Below are positions 22,161-33,500 of a stretch of DNA of 64,000 bases, piece by piece. Below the pieces are notes generated by a model. The model had not been told where the DNA came from and did no database searches. It saw only the letters and a list, made by a program, of their open reading frames with translations. Made by a program: the position numbers and the translations under genes. The stretch covers positions 610,228,709 to 610,292,708 of the forward strand of contig NC_081413.1 of assembly GCF_030272615.1 (NCBI RefSeq). The letters are read 5' to 3'. The stretch comes from Cryptomeria japonica (taxonomy: Eukaryota; Streptophyta; Pinopsida; Cupressales; Cupressaceae). Position 1 is the first letter of the stretch. Each line of letters starts with the position of its first letter.

Positions 22161-23893
22161 ATCCATGAAGGGATATGAAGGGATATTTTGTAAACAATCG
22201 GAAACCTTTAATGATAATCAAGTTGAAGCCTTGAGATTTATGCAATATGGTTCAAGTCCAAAACTGTACCCTGAGAGCATTTTGATTTTACTTATGTCTT
22301 GTGTATTATAATAAAGACCAATTTGCCACTGTGACATCTTCATATGAGAGAAAAGCTTCATTTTATCTCAATACAGTTGTACCTATTTCATTATTAGAAA
22401 AAATAAATATACAAAGATATGTTATTAGTATCCTCTAGATTATGGATTTGAATTGATGTTCTCAATTAGTTATTATCTGTTCAACTTTTCTTCATAAGGC
22501 ACAACCATCTGGTGGTTATCATATGAGGACAACCATCCATGACTTTCAAAGTAATTGATATTTATTCCTACACCTCACACTCACAAGATTAATAATAAAA
22601 TGACATTTATGATTCATCAAATGCTGACAAAGTCTAATCAAAGTTCAACTTCAAGATATATACAACATATCATATTCAACTTCAAGATGCATACAACTTA
22701 CCATATTCAAGCTCATGCCAACCACCACTTGGATATTGTTATATGTCAATTAAAGTACAATATATGTAATAAAACCATATAGTCTTACAAAAAAGCCATC
22801 ATAGACCATCTATGTCGATTAAAGTACAATTCATTTGTAATGGGGGCACACTCACAATCTGAAGTTGCAAAGCCCTGTGGGAAGCATCAAATTAGAAATT
22901 TACTAATCTGACTCATACTACTGTCAAAAGCATCAAAGATGCTACTGCTAGAGAACACCATGCTCCATTGTGGAGAGAATATTAGGTGCATCTAATGTCA
23001 GCATCTAAAAATGAAACAATGTTATTCAATTGCCAAAATCTAACTGACTTTATTTTATAAACCATTAATGAATAAAAATAGACAAGGTTACCTGAGTGAA
23101 AGTTTGATGACCACTTTGACTAGTAGGTATTGATGTTGAAGGCCCAACATTAACCTATTTACCTGACTATCAATGTCAAATGTTTGATTCAATAGATCAT
23201 CTGTCATGACAATTTGATCCACTGCAGATGTGTCCTGGCCACATGCATTTGAATCATCTTCATGATAATAAATACAACAAGACCCACAATTTAATCTCAT
23301 TAATGCACAAAGGAATATGTACCATCACCAAGAGAGGGTCTCGTCAATGACGAATGATCTAGCATGAACCTGAATTTTTAAGAATTGTTAGTCTACACAT
23401 AAAATGCATGGATGAACATAACGAATTTATGATAATCACTTCAACTGAAATGCATGATAATAAATGAAAGGTGGGATCATATACCATAAAAATATGTCCC
23501 TTCGAATTATATCAACAGAACCCACTATGTTGATGCAAAAATCGTAATGTGATACTGTTGTATATCATCAAAAAATACCTTCATGAGCATAAAGGTTATG
23601 TGATAATTATATCATAAAAAATTATCAAATAGTGTTCTCCAATAACAAAAATTGTAAAGCTCATCAAATGCATGATAATAAGTCGTGTTGCAAAAATACA
23701 TCCCTTCCAATTATATCGAGTGTACTTGCTATGTGCATGCAAAAACCGTGTTGCCAAAAAAAAACGTTCATCAATAGACCTGCATTTTGAACACATCCTT
23801 AATATACACGTAACAAATTTGAACATTAAGGTTTAATGATCATTGTTTGAAATGAAATGCATGATAAAAAAATAAGGCACCATTAAAGACCTA
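22161..23893. other. AT-rich sequence between satellite and transposase-like pseudogene
   Basis: No gene supported. A 70-codon minus-strand frame at 23300-23088 could be a downstream exon of the transposase-like gene but has no motif. Stretches near 23,450-23,530 and 23,660-23,760 repeat each other loosely (TGCATGATAATA...CAAAAATA...TCCCTTC). Confidence 0.35.
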
Positions 23894-26797
23894 CTACTCA
23901 AGTGTGCCTGAAGGGTCATCTCTTTGTTTAAGAGTATCTAGTATTGCTTCATGATCAACAGTAGTCACTATCCATAGCTCTTTGGTCATCAGTTTTGCTT
24001 GATGCTTCAACAACTTGACATTTGTAGCTATAATAAGGTGTGAATACATTATAATGGTTTTGTGTCTCTCAAAGTCTTCAAATGTAGGTATGCCATTCTT
24101 TCTAATCATGTATGTTCACAACCAAGTTCCCACAACAACAACTAAACCTGTAGGATATGTGAACCCATCATCATCTGTCACTGGTTGTGTTAGCTTTTGT
24201 TTTCCCTATACACATCGTGCCAACCAATATTCTGATCTCTCTTCATTCCCTTGCGGTGCAACAACTGCAAAAACATGTCCTGGTTGTACAAGATCTGATA
24301 GACGATCATACTCAAGAGAACTTTCCATGTCATTGTTTCACAAGGATATTGTTTGAGATAAAGGAGTTAGATAGTGGGGAACCCACGTATCAACCCACTC
24401 ACTTGACTTGCATTGATCCCAATCACACCGAAGACAACTTTGACAAAAAAAAGCCAACGCTCATGTCCAAATGGTCCATGTACTTGCATCTGAGCTGAGA
24501 AATGAATGCATCTTTGAAGAATCTTTAATTGTTTGACAATCCAATCTATCTCCCACTGTTCCCTCCTCAACCAACCAAAAGAATCTGCTCACTGCTGAAT
24601 CAAGAGTACCTCCATGTGACAATGCTGAACTACACCAATCAACAATAGAACGTGCATCAGAGAAATTTGCACCTAAAATCCTCAATTGCTCCTTAACTAG
24701 AGCTCTCTTCAAACATGCACCTGCTCCATCATGCTCTCCCTTCCCATGCCCTGCCTAAAAAAAACACCAAATATGAGGTATACGCCTCTCCACATGCATT
24801 CTACTCAACCAATAAAACATACACGCATTCTTGAATTGACCCGTACAGTTATGTGACCATATTATATGTCAGTCAATTGCAATATCTTTCTCATGCAAGA
24901 ACTCAAAAAAAATCTCGAAAGAATGTTGCACATACTCGAAGGAGTGTGATCTATCATTGCTCATATAAAAATGATACTCCCTAATTATCTTCCTGTCCTC
25001 TTCTATACTATCAGGAGCATGTCTATATGTAATGTGAACAAAAATAGCAATTTGGACTGAATTGTAGTACTGAGACTGTACCTCATTCTGTGGTTGCAAT
25101 ATATAGTTCTCTGCAAAATCAACCACCGATACAATAGTGCCAATCGGGAAAGAGTTCTTACACATCCTGAACTGTTGATCCAACCACTGAGACCTATGGG
25201 TGTGCCTTGCATACTTGTAGAAAAGATTTTCCTTAAAATCCAAAATAAAATCAGCAATACTCACTTCTCTTGAGACTAATTCGCATCTAGAACCTTCACC
25301 TCCACTCTTCACAATATATTTCTCTGTCTCATATCTTTTTTTCTCAACATAATTATTTCCAAACTCATGTTCGCTACCCTCATGAAAACATGAAACAAAC
25401 TTTGACAACCCACCGCATTCTGAGCACTTCTCATTCAAACAATAATTTCTATAGAAATAGCAGCCATCATCTTTAGGGCATAGATATAGATCTTGCAAGT
25501 CTCTTGATGATCTCAGAAATAGCATTGCACCACACTCCTACAACATCTCATTAGTATGCATCGTAGAACGAATATGACATAAAAGTTCATGGTACATTGA
25601 AAACTCCACATGGTACTTGCAACAACAGGTATTGCGAATCTTAAGAGGAACACAATAAAATGGTTTCAAAGATTCAAAGGCCCTTTGTGATATTTGCAAA
25701 GTTGGATGTAATTCACAAATTTTTTTGTACAACATTGTTTGGCTTGATTCCAAGAAATGTTTGGGATGCGGTGTGCGGTCTCGGTTGTCGACTCTTAATT
25801 TCAAAACGTCCTTTACATTGGGTGACACTCTAGAATTAGAGTGCCAAAATTGTTGAATCTTTTCCTTCACATTGTCAGTCAACTTTCTATCAACACGTGG
25901 AAGCCTCCCACCAAATGCCCATCTATCTTGTTGAAGTGGATCATCAAGTCTTTGTCTTCATGCAAGTGCTCTATCCAAAGTTTTACGGTTTATGTTAAAA
26001 TCAACACAAGTTTGTCTCATTTGACGAGCCTTCCTCAATTGATGGCTTACTAAGGAGGTTGTAATCACTCTTCGAGCGGCTCTCTTATCTCTTTCTTTGG
26101 TATTCTTTCCAATAGAATTGAGAGCGTCAAATAGATTTTTTGCAATAATAGAATTTCTCTCCGTCTTCTTGTTCATACGAATCTTCAATTTGTTTAGCAA
26201 TGGTCTCATCTTTATCATCTTTAGCAATTGAACAAAGAGTTGGCATTGCTCAGTCAATGTCTTATTGCTAAAATTTTGGTTGAAAAGTTTTGTATCCCAC
26301 AACCGAACGGTTCTTGTTGACCTCTTGCCTTCAAGATTCGCAATAATGTTCTCATCGATTTAAAATAACCATTTTGGGGTTCTTGAAGGTCTTGGATTTG
26401 GAATTTGTCTTTCATCCATGAGAGGGTCTTCATTTCTAAAGTAATTAGGTGTTACATATGGTTAACTTGGTGAGGCAATTCCACCTTCAATGTTAAATTT
26501 TTCCACATTTTCACCTCCTAGGTCAAAATTTTCCACATGTTGAGCATTTTCATTATTACTTTCAACATTTTCAAAGTTTTCAATATTTTCACTTTCAAAG
26601 TCTACATTTTCATTTTCAATAACTTGTGGCACATTTTAAATTTCAATTTCCTCTTCAGTTGAAGTAACATTAGCAATATTTAACATACCTTGTCTTCTCC
26701 TCCTATGACATTCTCTATCTCTTTCTCTATACACTTCAACTTGGTCATTTGAAAGTTTTCTTTTGTGTTTAGACTTCCGACGACTACTACTCCCCAT
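23894..26797 (-). pseudogene. DDE-transposase-like protein, pseudogene with an almost unshifted frame
   Basis: From the ATG at 26797 (MGSSSRRKSKHKRKLS, a basic nuclear-localisation-like start) one frame runs to about 24461 with only point stops, about seven. A frameshift follows, and remnants continue to 23894. An Asn/Glu-rich stretch lies near 26,500-26,620. A Cys-rich segment near 25,400-25,480 contains CLNEKCSEC. The core has VVDFAENY (Asp codon 25120-25118), then WSHNCTGQFKN near 24,860-24,825, then AGHGKGEHDGAG (Glu 24736-24734, Asp 24730-24728). From memory, uncharacterised plant and metazoan proteins share DFAEN / WSDNCxGQFKN / GHGKGEHDG in this order, which reads as a D-D-E/D triad. 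Here the middle Asp is His (CAT at 24853-24851 on the minus strand). In that family such proteins are presumed to cut and join element ends. Confidence 0.6.
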
Positions 26798-26969
26798 TTC
26801 CCTCCACACATATGCTCCTTCATGATTGACAATGTAATTTTTCACTTTAAGAATCTCGCAAAAGCACTAATTTGTCTCTAGCTGTCTGCAACCTCGTGAT
26901 CGTCGACAGAAAACATGGGACCTAGACTGTTAGCCCTTGGAATCAACAGAATGGCCCACAAACCTTTTT

Positions 26970-27179
26970 TTTTTTTTTTAGTACCAAAATCGGATATCCG
27001 ATAAAATCCGATATCCGAGATTTTATCGGATATCCGATAAAATCCGATATCCGATTTTAGTACAAAAATATGTGGTCCACAAAAAAAATTCCCGTTGTGG
27101 CCATTTATGAACTAAACTGCCACATGGCAGAAATCCAATATCCGATTAAATTGGATATCGGATTTTATTGGTCATATTT
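26970..27179 (+). repeat. Foldback left arm with CGGATATCCG array
   Basis: Four to five overlapping ATCGGATATCCGAT units lie at 26990-27058, then GTACAAAAATATGTGG. Further in, AATCCAATATCCGATT is followed by AATTGGATATCGGATTTTATT near 27130-27170. The reverse complement matches 30590-30775 with small indels. Confidence 0.75.
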
Positions 27180-27220
27180 TAGAGAGAGAGAGAGAGAGGA
27201 GGAGGAGAGAGAGAGGGAGA

Positions 27221-27276
<56 letters not shown>

Positions 27277-27335
27277 GAGAGGGAGAGAGAGAGATAGAGA
27301 GAGAGAGAGGAGAGGGAGAGAGAGAGAGAGTAGGA

Positions 27336-27375
<40 letters not shown>

Positions 27376-27432
27376 GGGGAGAGGGAGAGAGGGAGAGAGA
27401 TGGAGAGAGGGAGAGAGGGAGAGAGAGGGAGG

Positions 27433-27497
<65 letters not shown>
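27180..27497 (+). repeat. GA microsatellite
   Basis: Near-pure (GA)n with occasional GG. The long Ser/Leu or Arg/Glu frames on either strand come from composition only. Confidence 0.95.
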
Positions 27498-30333
27498 TAT
27501 TGGGGACACCATATGACCCCTATGGACACCATATGACCCCTAATGACACCATAGGACCCCTTAAGACACCAAATCATGTCGTTAGGGGTCATATTGTGTC
27601 CTACGACCCCATAAGACACAATATGACCCCTAACGACATGATTTGGTGTCTTAAGGGGTCCTATGGCGTCGTTAGGGGTCATATGGTGTCCATAGGGGTC
27701 ATATGGTGTCTTGGGACACCATAGGACCACTTAAGACACAATATGACCCCTAACGACATAATATGACCCAAAGTGACCCAATATGGTGTCATTAGGGGTC
27801 ATATGGTGTCCTAAGAGGTCATAAGGGTTCATGGGACACCATATGACCCCTATGGACACCATATGACCCCTAACGACACCATAGGACCCCTTAAGACACC
27901 AAATCATATCGTTAGGGATCATATTGTGTCGTACGGGGTTGTAGGACACAATATGACCCCTAACGACATGATTTGGTGTCTTAAGGGGTCCTATGGTGTC
28001 GTTAGGGGTCATATGGTGTCCATAGGGGTCATATGGTGTCTTGGGACACCATAGGACCCCTTAAGACACAATATGACCACTAACGACGCAATATGACCCA
28101 AAGTGACCCAATATGGTGTCCATAGGGGTCATATGGTGTCTTAAGGGGTCCTATGGTGTCCCAAGACACCATATGACCCCTAACGACACCATAGGACCCC
28201 TTAAGATACCAAATCATATCGTTAGGGATCATATTGTGTCGTACGGGGTCGTAGGACACAATATGACCCCTAACGACATGATTTGGTGTCTTAAGGGGTC
28301 CTATGGTGTCGTTAGGGGTCATATGGTGTCCATAGGGGTCGTATGGTGTCTTGGGACACCATAGGACCCCTTAAGACACAATATGACCCCTAACGACACA
28401 ATATGACCCAAAGCGACCCAATATGGTGTCCATAGGGGTCATATGGTGTCTTAAGGGGTCCTATGGTGGCCCAAGACACCATATGACTACTATGAACACC
28501 ATATGACCCCTAACAACACCATAGGACCCCTTAAGACACCAAATCATATTGTTAGGGATCATATTGTGTCGTACGGGGTCGTAGGACATAATATGACCCC
28601 TAACGACATGATTTGGTGTCTTAAGGGGTCCTATGATGTCTTTAGGGGTCATATGGTGTCCATAGGGGTCATATAGTGTCTTGGGACACCATAGGACCCC
28701 TTAAGACACAATATGACCCCTAACGACACAATATGACCCAAAGTGACCCAATATGGTGTCATTAGGGGTCATATGGTGTCTTAAGGGGTCCTATGGTGTC
28801 CCAAGACACCATATGATGCCTATGGACACCATATGACCCCTAACGACACAATAGGACCCCTCAAGACACCAAATACTATCGTTAGGGATCATATTGTGTC
28901 GTACGGGGTCATAGGACACAATATGACCCCTAACGACATGATTTGGTGTCTTAAGGGGTCCTATGGTGTCATTAGGGGTCATATGGTGTCCATAGGGGTC
29001 ATATGGTGTCTTAAGGGGTCTTATGGTGTCCCAAGACACCATATGACCCCTATGGACACCATATGACCCCTAATGACACCATATGACCCCTTAAGACACC
29101 AAATCATATCGTTAGGGATCATATTGTGTCGTACGGGGTCGTAGGACACAATATGACCCCTAACGACATGATTTGGTGTCTTAAGGGGTCCTATGGTGTC
29201 GTTAGGGGTCATATGGTGTCCATAGGGGTCATATGGTGTCTTGGGACACCATAGGACCCCTTAAGACACAATATGACCCCTAACGACACAATATGACCTA
29301 AAGCGATCCAATATGGCATCATTAGGGGTCATATGGTGTCTTAAGGGGTCCTATGGTGTCCCAAGACACCATATGACCCCTAACGACACCATAGGACCCC
29401 TTAAGACACCAAATAATATCGTTAGGGATCATATTGTTAGGGATCATATTGTGTCATAAGGGTTCATGGGACACCATATGACCCCTATGGACACCATATG
29501 ACCCCTAACGACACCATCAGACTCCTTAAGACACCGAATCATGTCGTTAGGGGTCATATTGTGTCCTACAACCCCGTAAGACACAATATGACCCCTAATG
29601 TTATGATTTGGTGTCTTAAGGGGTCCTATGGTGTCGTTAGGGATCATATGGTGTCTTGTGACACCATAAAACCCCTTAAGACACCAAATTGTGTTGTTAG
29701 GGGTCATATTGTGTCCTACGACCCCGTAAGACACAATATGACCCCTAACGACATGATTTGGTGTCTTAAGGGGTCCTATGGTGTCGTTAGGGGTCATATG
29801 GTGTCCATAGGGGTCCTATGGTGTCTTGGGACACCATAGGACCCCTTAGGACACAATATGACCCCTAACAACATGATTTAGTGTCTTAAGGGGTCCAATG
29901 GTGTCGTTAGGGGTCATATGGTGTCCATAGGGGTCATATGGTGTCCCATGAACCCTTATGACCTCTTAGGACACCATATGACCCCTAATGACACCATATT
30001 GGGTCGCTTTGGGTCATATTGTGTCCTAAGGGGTCCTATGGTGTCCCAAGACACCATATGACCCCTTAAGACACCAAATCACGTTGTTAGGGGTCATATG
30101 GTGTCTTAAGGGGTCATAGACCACAATATGACCCCTTAGGACATAATATGACCCAAAGCAACCCAATATGGTGTCATTAGGGGTCATATGGTGTCCTGAG
30201 AGGTCATAAGGGTTCATGGGACACCATATCACATAACTATCATTAGGGGTCATAGTTATGGGTCGTAAGACACAATATGACCCCTAACGACATGATTTGT
30301 TAAGACACCAAATTGTGTCGTTAGGGGTTATAT
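27498..30333. repeat. Palindromic higher-order satellite, basic word about 20 bp
   Basis: The building word is GGACACCATATGACCCCTAT and variants such as GACACCATAGGACCCCTTAA, read in both orientations. Words are grouped into higher-order units of about 310-330 bp. A TTGGGACACCATAGGACC marker recurs near 27712, 28042, 28352, 28682, 29242 and 29827. Each higher-order unit is close to its own reverse complement. All frames of 60-117 codons here (TPNDTIGPLK, GHIVSYD) are repeat translations and not genes. Confidence 0.92.
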
Positions 30334-30387
<54 letters not shown>

Positions 30388-30424
30388 TCCTCTCCTCTCT
30401 CTCTCTCTCTCCCTCTCTCTCTCT

Positions 30425-30455
<31 letters not shown>

Positions 30456-30496
30456 CCTCCCTCTCTCTCTCTCTCCCTCTCCCTCTCTCCCTCTCT

Positions 30497-30573
<77 letters not shown>

Positions 30574-30589
30574 TCCTTCTCTCCCTCTT
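30334..30589 (+). repeat. CT microsatellite, mirror of the GA tract
   Basis: Near-pure (CT)n with CCC variants, complementary to 27180-27497 and placed symmetrically. Confidence 0.95.
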
Positions 30590-30775
30590 CAAAATACGAA
30601 TAATAAAATCCAATATCCGATTTAATTGGATATCGGATTTCTGCCATGTGATAGTTGACTTCATAAATGGCAGCAAAGGGAAATTCATCAAGGACTGCAA
30701 ATTTTTGTACAAAAATTAGATATTGGATAAAATCCGATATCCGATATCTGATTTTTGTACTCAAATTTTTAAATT
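30590..30775 (-). repeat. Foldback right arm
   Basis: Carries AATCCAATATCCGATTTAATT followed by GGATATCGGATTTCTGCCATG, then ATAAATGGC, TTTTTGTAC and CCGATATCCGATATCTGAT. These are the same blocks as the left arm in reverse complement. Confidence 0.75.
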
Positions 30776-32130
30776 TGAAATTTCGGCTCGGGAGTGCTTT
30801 GGTATTAGGCTTGGAAGTTACAAGCCTGGAAAGTCAACTGAAAAAACATGTTTTTCAGTATTCCCTGGTTTTCCAAACTTTACACTGGAGGCTGACAACT
30901 TTTTTTGTAGCCAAAATTGATAAAATGAAAAGGGTTTTTTAAGGATGTTCCCAGCTTTCCAACAATATAAGGGTTGTCTTATTTTGACTTTAGTAAATAA
31001 TTATTATTTATTTTCTAATTGAATTCTGACAATAGTCCTGATTGATATACTGATTGGAAAAACACTCATAACTTTCAAACGGTATAACATTTTTTGAAAC
31101 CGAAACATGTGTCACATCCTATGCTTCATCTACTATAGGGAAAAATTAAAAAAAATTAAATTTCATAAGGTTTTGACCAAGTTAAGGTGGTCAGACTTAG
31201 GATTTTTTGAATTTCTGAAAAGCTGTAGTAAAAAAATCATAAATAATTATTTAATTCATAAAAAATTAAAAAAAAATATGTGTCACATCTCGACATGAGT
31301 CTAATACTTATATTATAAATATTATAAAAAAATATTAATATTTTATTGTGATTAGGGTGGTCAGACATACGTCTACTTCTTATTTTTTTCCTGAAATTTT
31401 AGTACCACTGCATTGAAATTTAAAATTTTCATCAAATAGGATTTTTTTTTTCCAAAAAACAACTAGTAGCTTAGAAACTACATTCAATTTTCTATATATT
31501 CTCTTCTTACATATTTTAAAAATAATGTTCACAACTTATTCAAATTTTCATGTCAAGTTGCATAACTCTGATTTTTCTTAAATTTCATTGCCAATTAAGG
31601 GCCTGTTTTGGCACACCATGATCCTGCACATACTCGAATTGAACATTTGAAAACTTGATGATGTATATTTTTTCCTGTGCTTTCTTATATCCACTTCATT
31701 TATTTCTGATTATCTAATTTATGCTTGTGCAAATGAGAGGACTAAATCCCTTTTATACTTGGCTAAGAGGATTAATTTTCATCTCACTGAAGGTCGACAT
31801 AGGAGAATTTTAAGTCTCGAAGAGAAATTTAGGTCCAAGGGTCAGATGGACCCATCTTAGGGCCACCCTAAGAGGGAGGATAGGGGTGCCATACCCCTAT
31901 CTAAGGGGGACAAGGGTGCCACACCCTTTTCTTTGGGTGGACAGGGGCACCACACACCTGTCGTGCCCTATTTTGGGGCCTAGACAGGGTCTCAAGGTGA
32001 TGTAGGGGTCGAAACAGGAGAATATTTGAAATGATGATGCAATGAGGGGTCCCAATTGAGTAGGGGAATGCAGTTGCAAAGGTGAGGGCCTAAAATATGG
32101 TCAAAATTGCAAGGGTTGCAATTTTATGAT
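30776..32130. other. Unassigned sequence at the right edge of the first internal load
   Basis: No gene. A GGTGGTCAGAC word occurs near 31,187 and 31,355. Near 31,850-31,960 a GC-richer patch repeats GGGTGCCA(T/C)ACCC twice, reminiscent of an LTR fragment. No element boundary could be fixed. Confidence 0.35.
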
Positions 32131-32935
32131 GTTACACTCATATGACGAGTCTTCTCAGATCAAGAGGGTTGTGGTCCTATTTGAATGAGGCTCAACCTTT
32201 GTTGCAGTGTTCTTTTGATATTATTGAGCACATGAATAAGATAGATGAGGCTATGGGAGTCATCTCCTTACATGTTTCAGACAACTTGTGTTTTCACCTT
32301 GATGGTTTTCTCACTCCTCAGGCTATGTGGTCCAAGTTTGCTGATCTTTTTGGTATAATCAATGAGTTCAGAGCATTACAGATTGAGGCAAAACTCTCTT
32401 CTTTGTTACCTAAGTCCTCTCCTCACATTGAGGAATTTCTGAACAAGTTTAAAACCACCATATCTATCCTCCAAAGTTGTGGTAAAAATAAGACAGACAT
32501 AGAGTGTATCTACTTGATTCTCTCTAAGTTTCGAGGTTCCTATTAAACATTTACTTCTACATTTTATTCTACTATGAATGCCTTGGGTGCACATTTTACC
32601 ATGCCTTCATTTGATATGTTCTATGATTGCTTGACTCGTGAGCAAGCTCACCTATCTTAGTTAAACTTTCTCACATAATCAAATAACAAAGCGTTGGTTG
32701 CACAAACATCTAAAGAGAACAAGAAGCAGAAACTGAGGCCTAAGAAGGATTCAGTTGATAGTGAGAGTCCCTCCAAGCCACCACCCGAGTCTGATTCTAA
32801 ATCGAATTCCTATCCCAAACAAGAGAAATCTTCTAAGTTTGGTGAGTCTTCCTCCAAGACTAAGATGAAATCAGAAGAACTTTGTAGTTTCTGTGGCAAG
32901 GAAGGACATCGATTTTCCATGTGTTGGAAATGATT
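32131..32935 (+). pseudogene. Copia-1 gag with zinc knuckle
   Basis: The frame opens at MTSLLRSRGLWSYLNEAQP (32142). It continues through LTPQAMWSKFADLF and LPKSSPHIEEFLNKFKT, the Copia gag (UBN2-like) blocks, to a TAA at about 32544. It then resumes with a Lys/Ser-rich linker and CSFCGKEGHRFSMC at about 32884-32925, a complete CX2CX4HX4C knuckle. The N-terminus before LLRSRGLW is missing, so the junction with foreign sequence lies close to 32,135. Gag forms the particle that packages the element RNA. Confidence 0.8.
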
Positions 32936-33019
32936 AGAGCTTTGGAGGTAGCCATGTAGCATCATCATATTTCTTCTCCTCAACCTCCTCCTTCCTCTTC
33001 TACAGGGAAAGGACATGCT

Positions 33020-33500
33020 GTTTCTGCACGAGCTATTACTTCTGCATCAACTTGGATTATTTATTCAGGGGCTTCTCACCACATGACACACTCTCAGCAA
33101 CTTGTTACCTCACTTGCTCACAATGATACTTTACAGATTACAGTTGGTGACTTAGCACAACTTTTAATTTCAGGTTCAGGTTTTGTTCCATTGACAGGTG
33201 GTTGTCTTCAGGATGTTCTTCTGGTTCTTGACATTTCGACAAACCTCCTCTCTGTTTATTAGATTTGTCATTCTGGCTTTGGTAAAACAATTGATTTCTC
33301 AGCACATGATGTGCTTATTAGAGAGTTCCATTTTCCTGATTTGGTTGTGGCTATTAGCAGTGTTGATCTTGATTCTCAGTTATATAGGTTTGATGGCTTT
33401 GAGATTCCAAATCGTTTAGGTGTTTCTCTTGTAGCACATGCCAATTCAGTGAGTAGACTTCGACATGAGCATTTTTGTCATGCCCACTTTTTAACCAAGT
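33020..33500 (+). pseudogene. Copia-1 protease and start of the pre-integrase region
   Basis: Reads WIIYSGASHHMT from 33053. The catalytic Asp of the Copia D-S/T-G motif is Tyr (TAT at 33062-33064). FDGFEIPNRLGVSLVAHANSVSRLRHEHF follows in a second frame, approaching the GAG-pre-integrase His block. The frame is then lost near 33,500. Confidence 0.72.

Larger units (their letters stand above)
26970..30775. mobile_element. Foldback-like element: inverted repeats at three scales
   Basis: The outer arms (26970-27179 and 30590-30775) are reverse complements containing CGGATATCCG palindromes. They share GCCACATGGC/GCCATGTG, an ATAAATGGC block and GTACxAAAAT ends. Inside lie a GA tract (27180-27497) and its mirror CT tract (30334-30589). 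The core is a tandem of words present in both orientations. This is the plan of foldback transposons, which have long inverted ends built of subrepeats and no gene. I found no convincing target duplication, so the exact ends are approximate. Confidence 0.65.

Noticed and set aside
20537-22178. Three similar 64-67 codon frames (GHERGPYKSL)
   Set aside because: They are the same segment of the 359-bp satellite repeated. Conservation reflects array age, not selection.
24869-25525. 218-codon open minus-strand frame taken as an intact gene
   Set aside because: The same frame continues in homologous motifs on both sides across stops, so it is one segment of a longer dead gene.
27165-27730. Long Ser/Leu-rich and Arg/Glu-rich frames around the GA tract, also at 30284-30764
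   Set aside because: They are translations of (GA)n and (CT)n with no start context or domain.
27500-29839. Many 60-117 codon frames with TPNDTIGPLK and GHIVSYD
   Set aside because: They recur on both strands in the satellite because its word length and symmetry keep frames open. They are not independent genes.
27498-30333. CRISPR-like look: regular short repeats with spacers
   Set aside because: Words occur in both orientations, spacers are not unique, units vary in length, and the context is plant nuclear repeat sequence.
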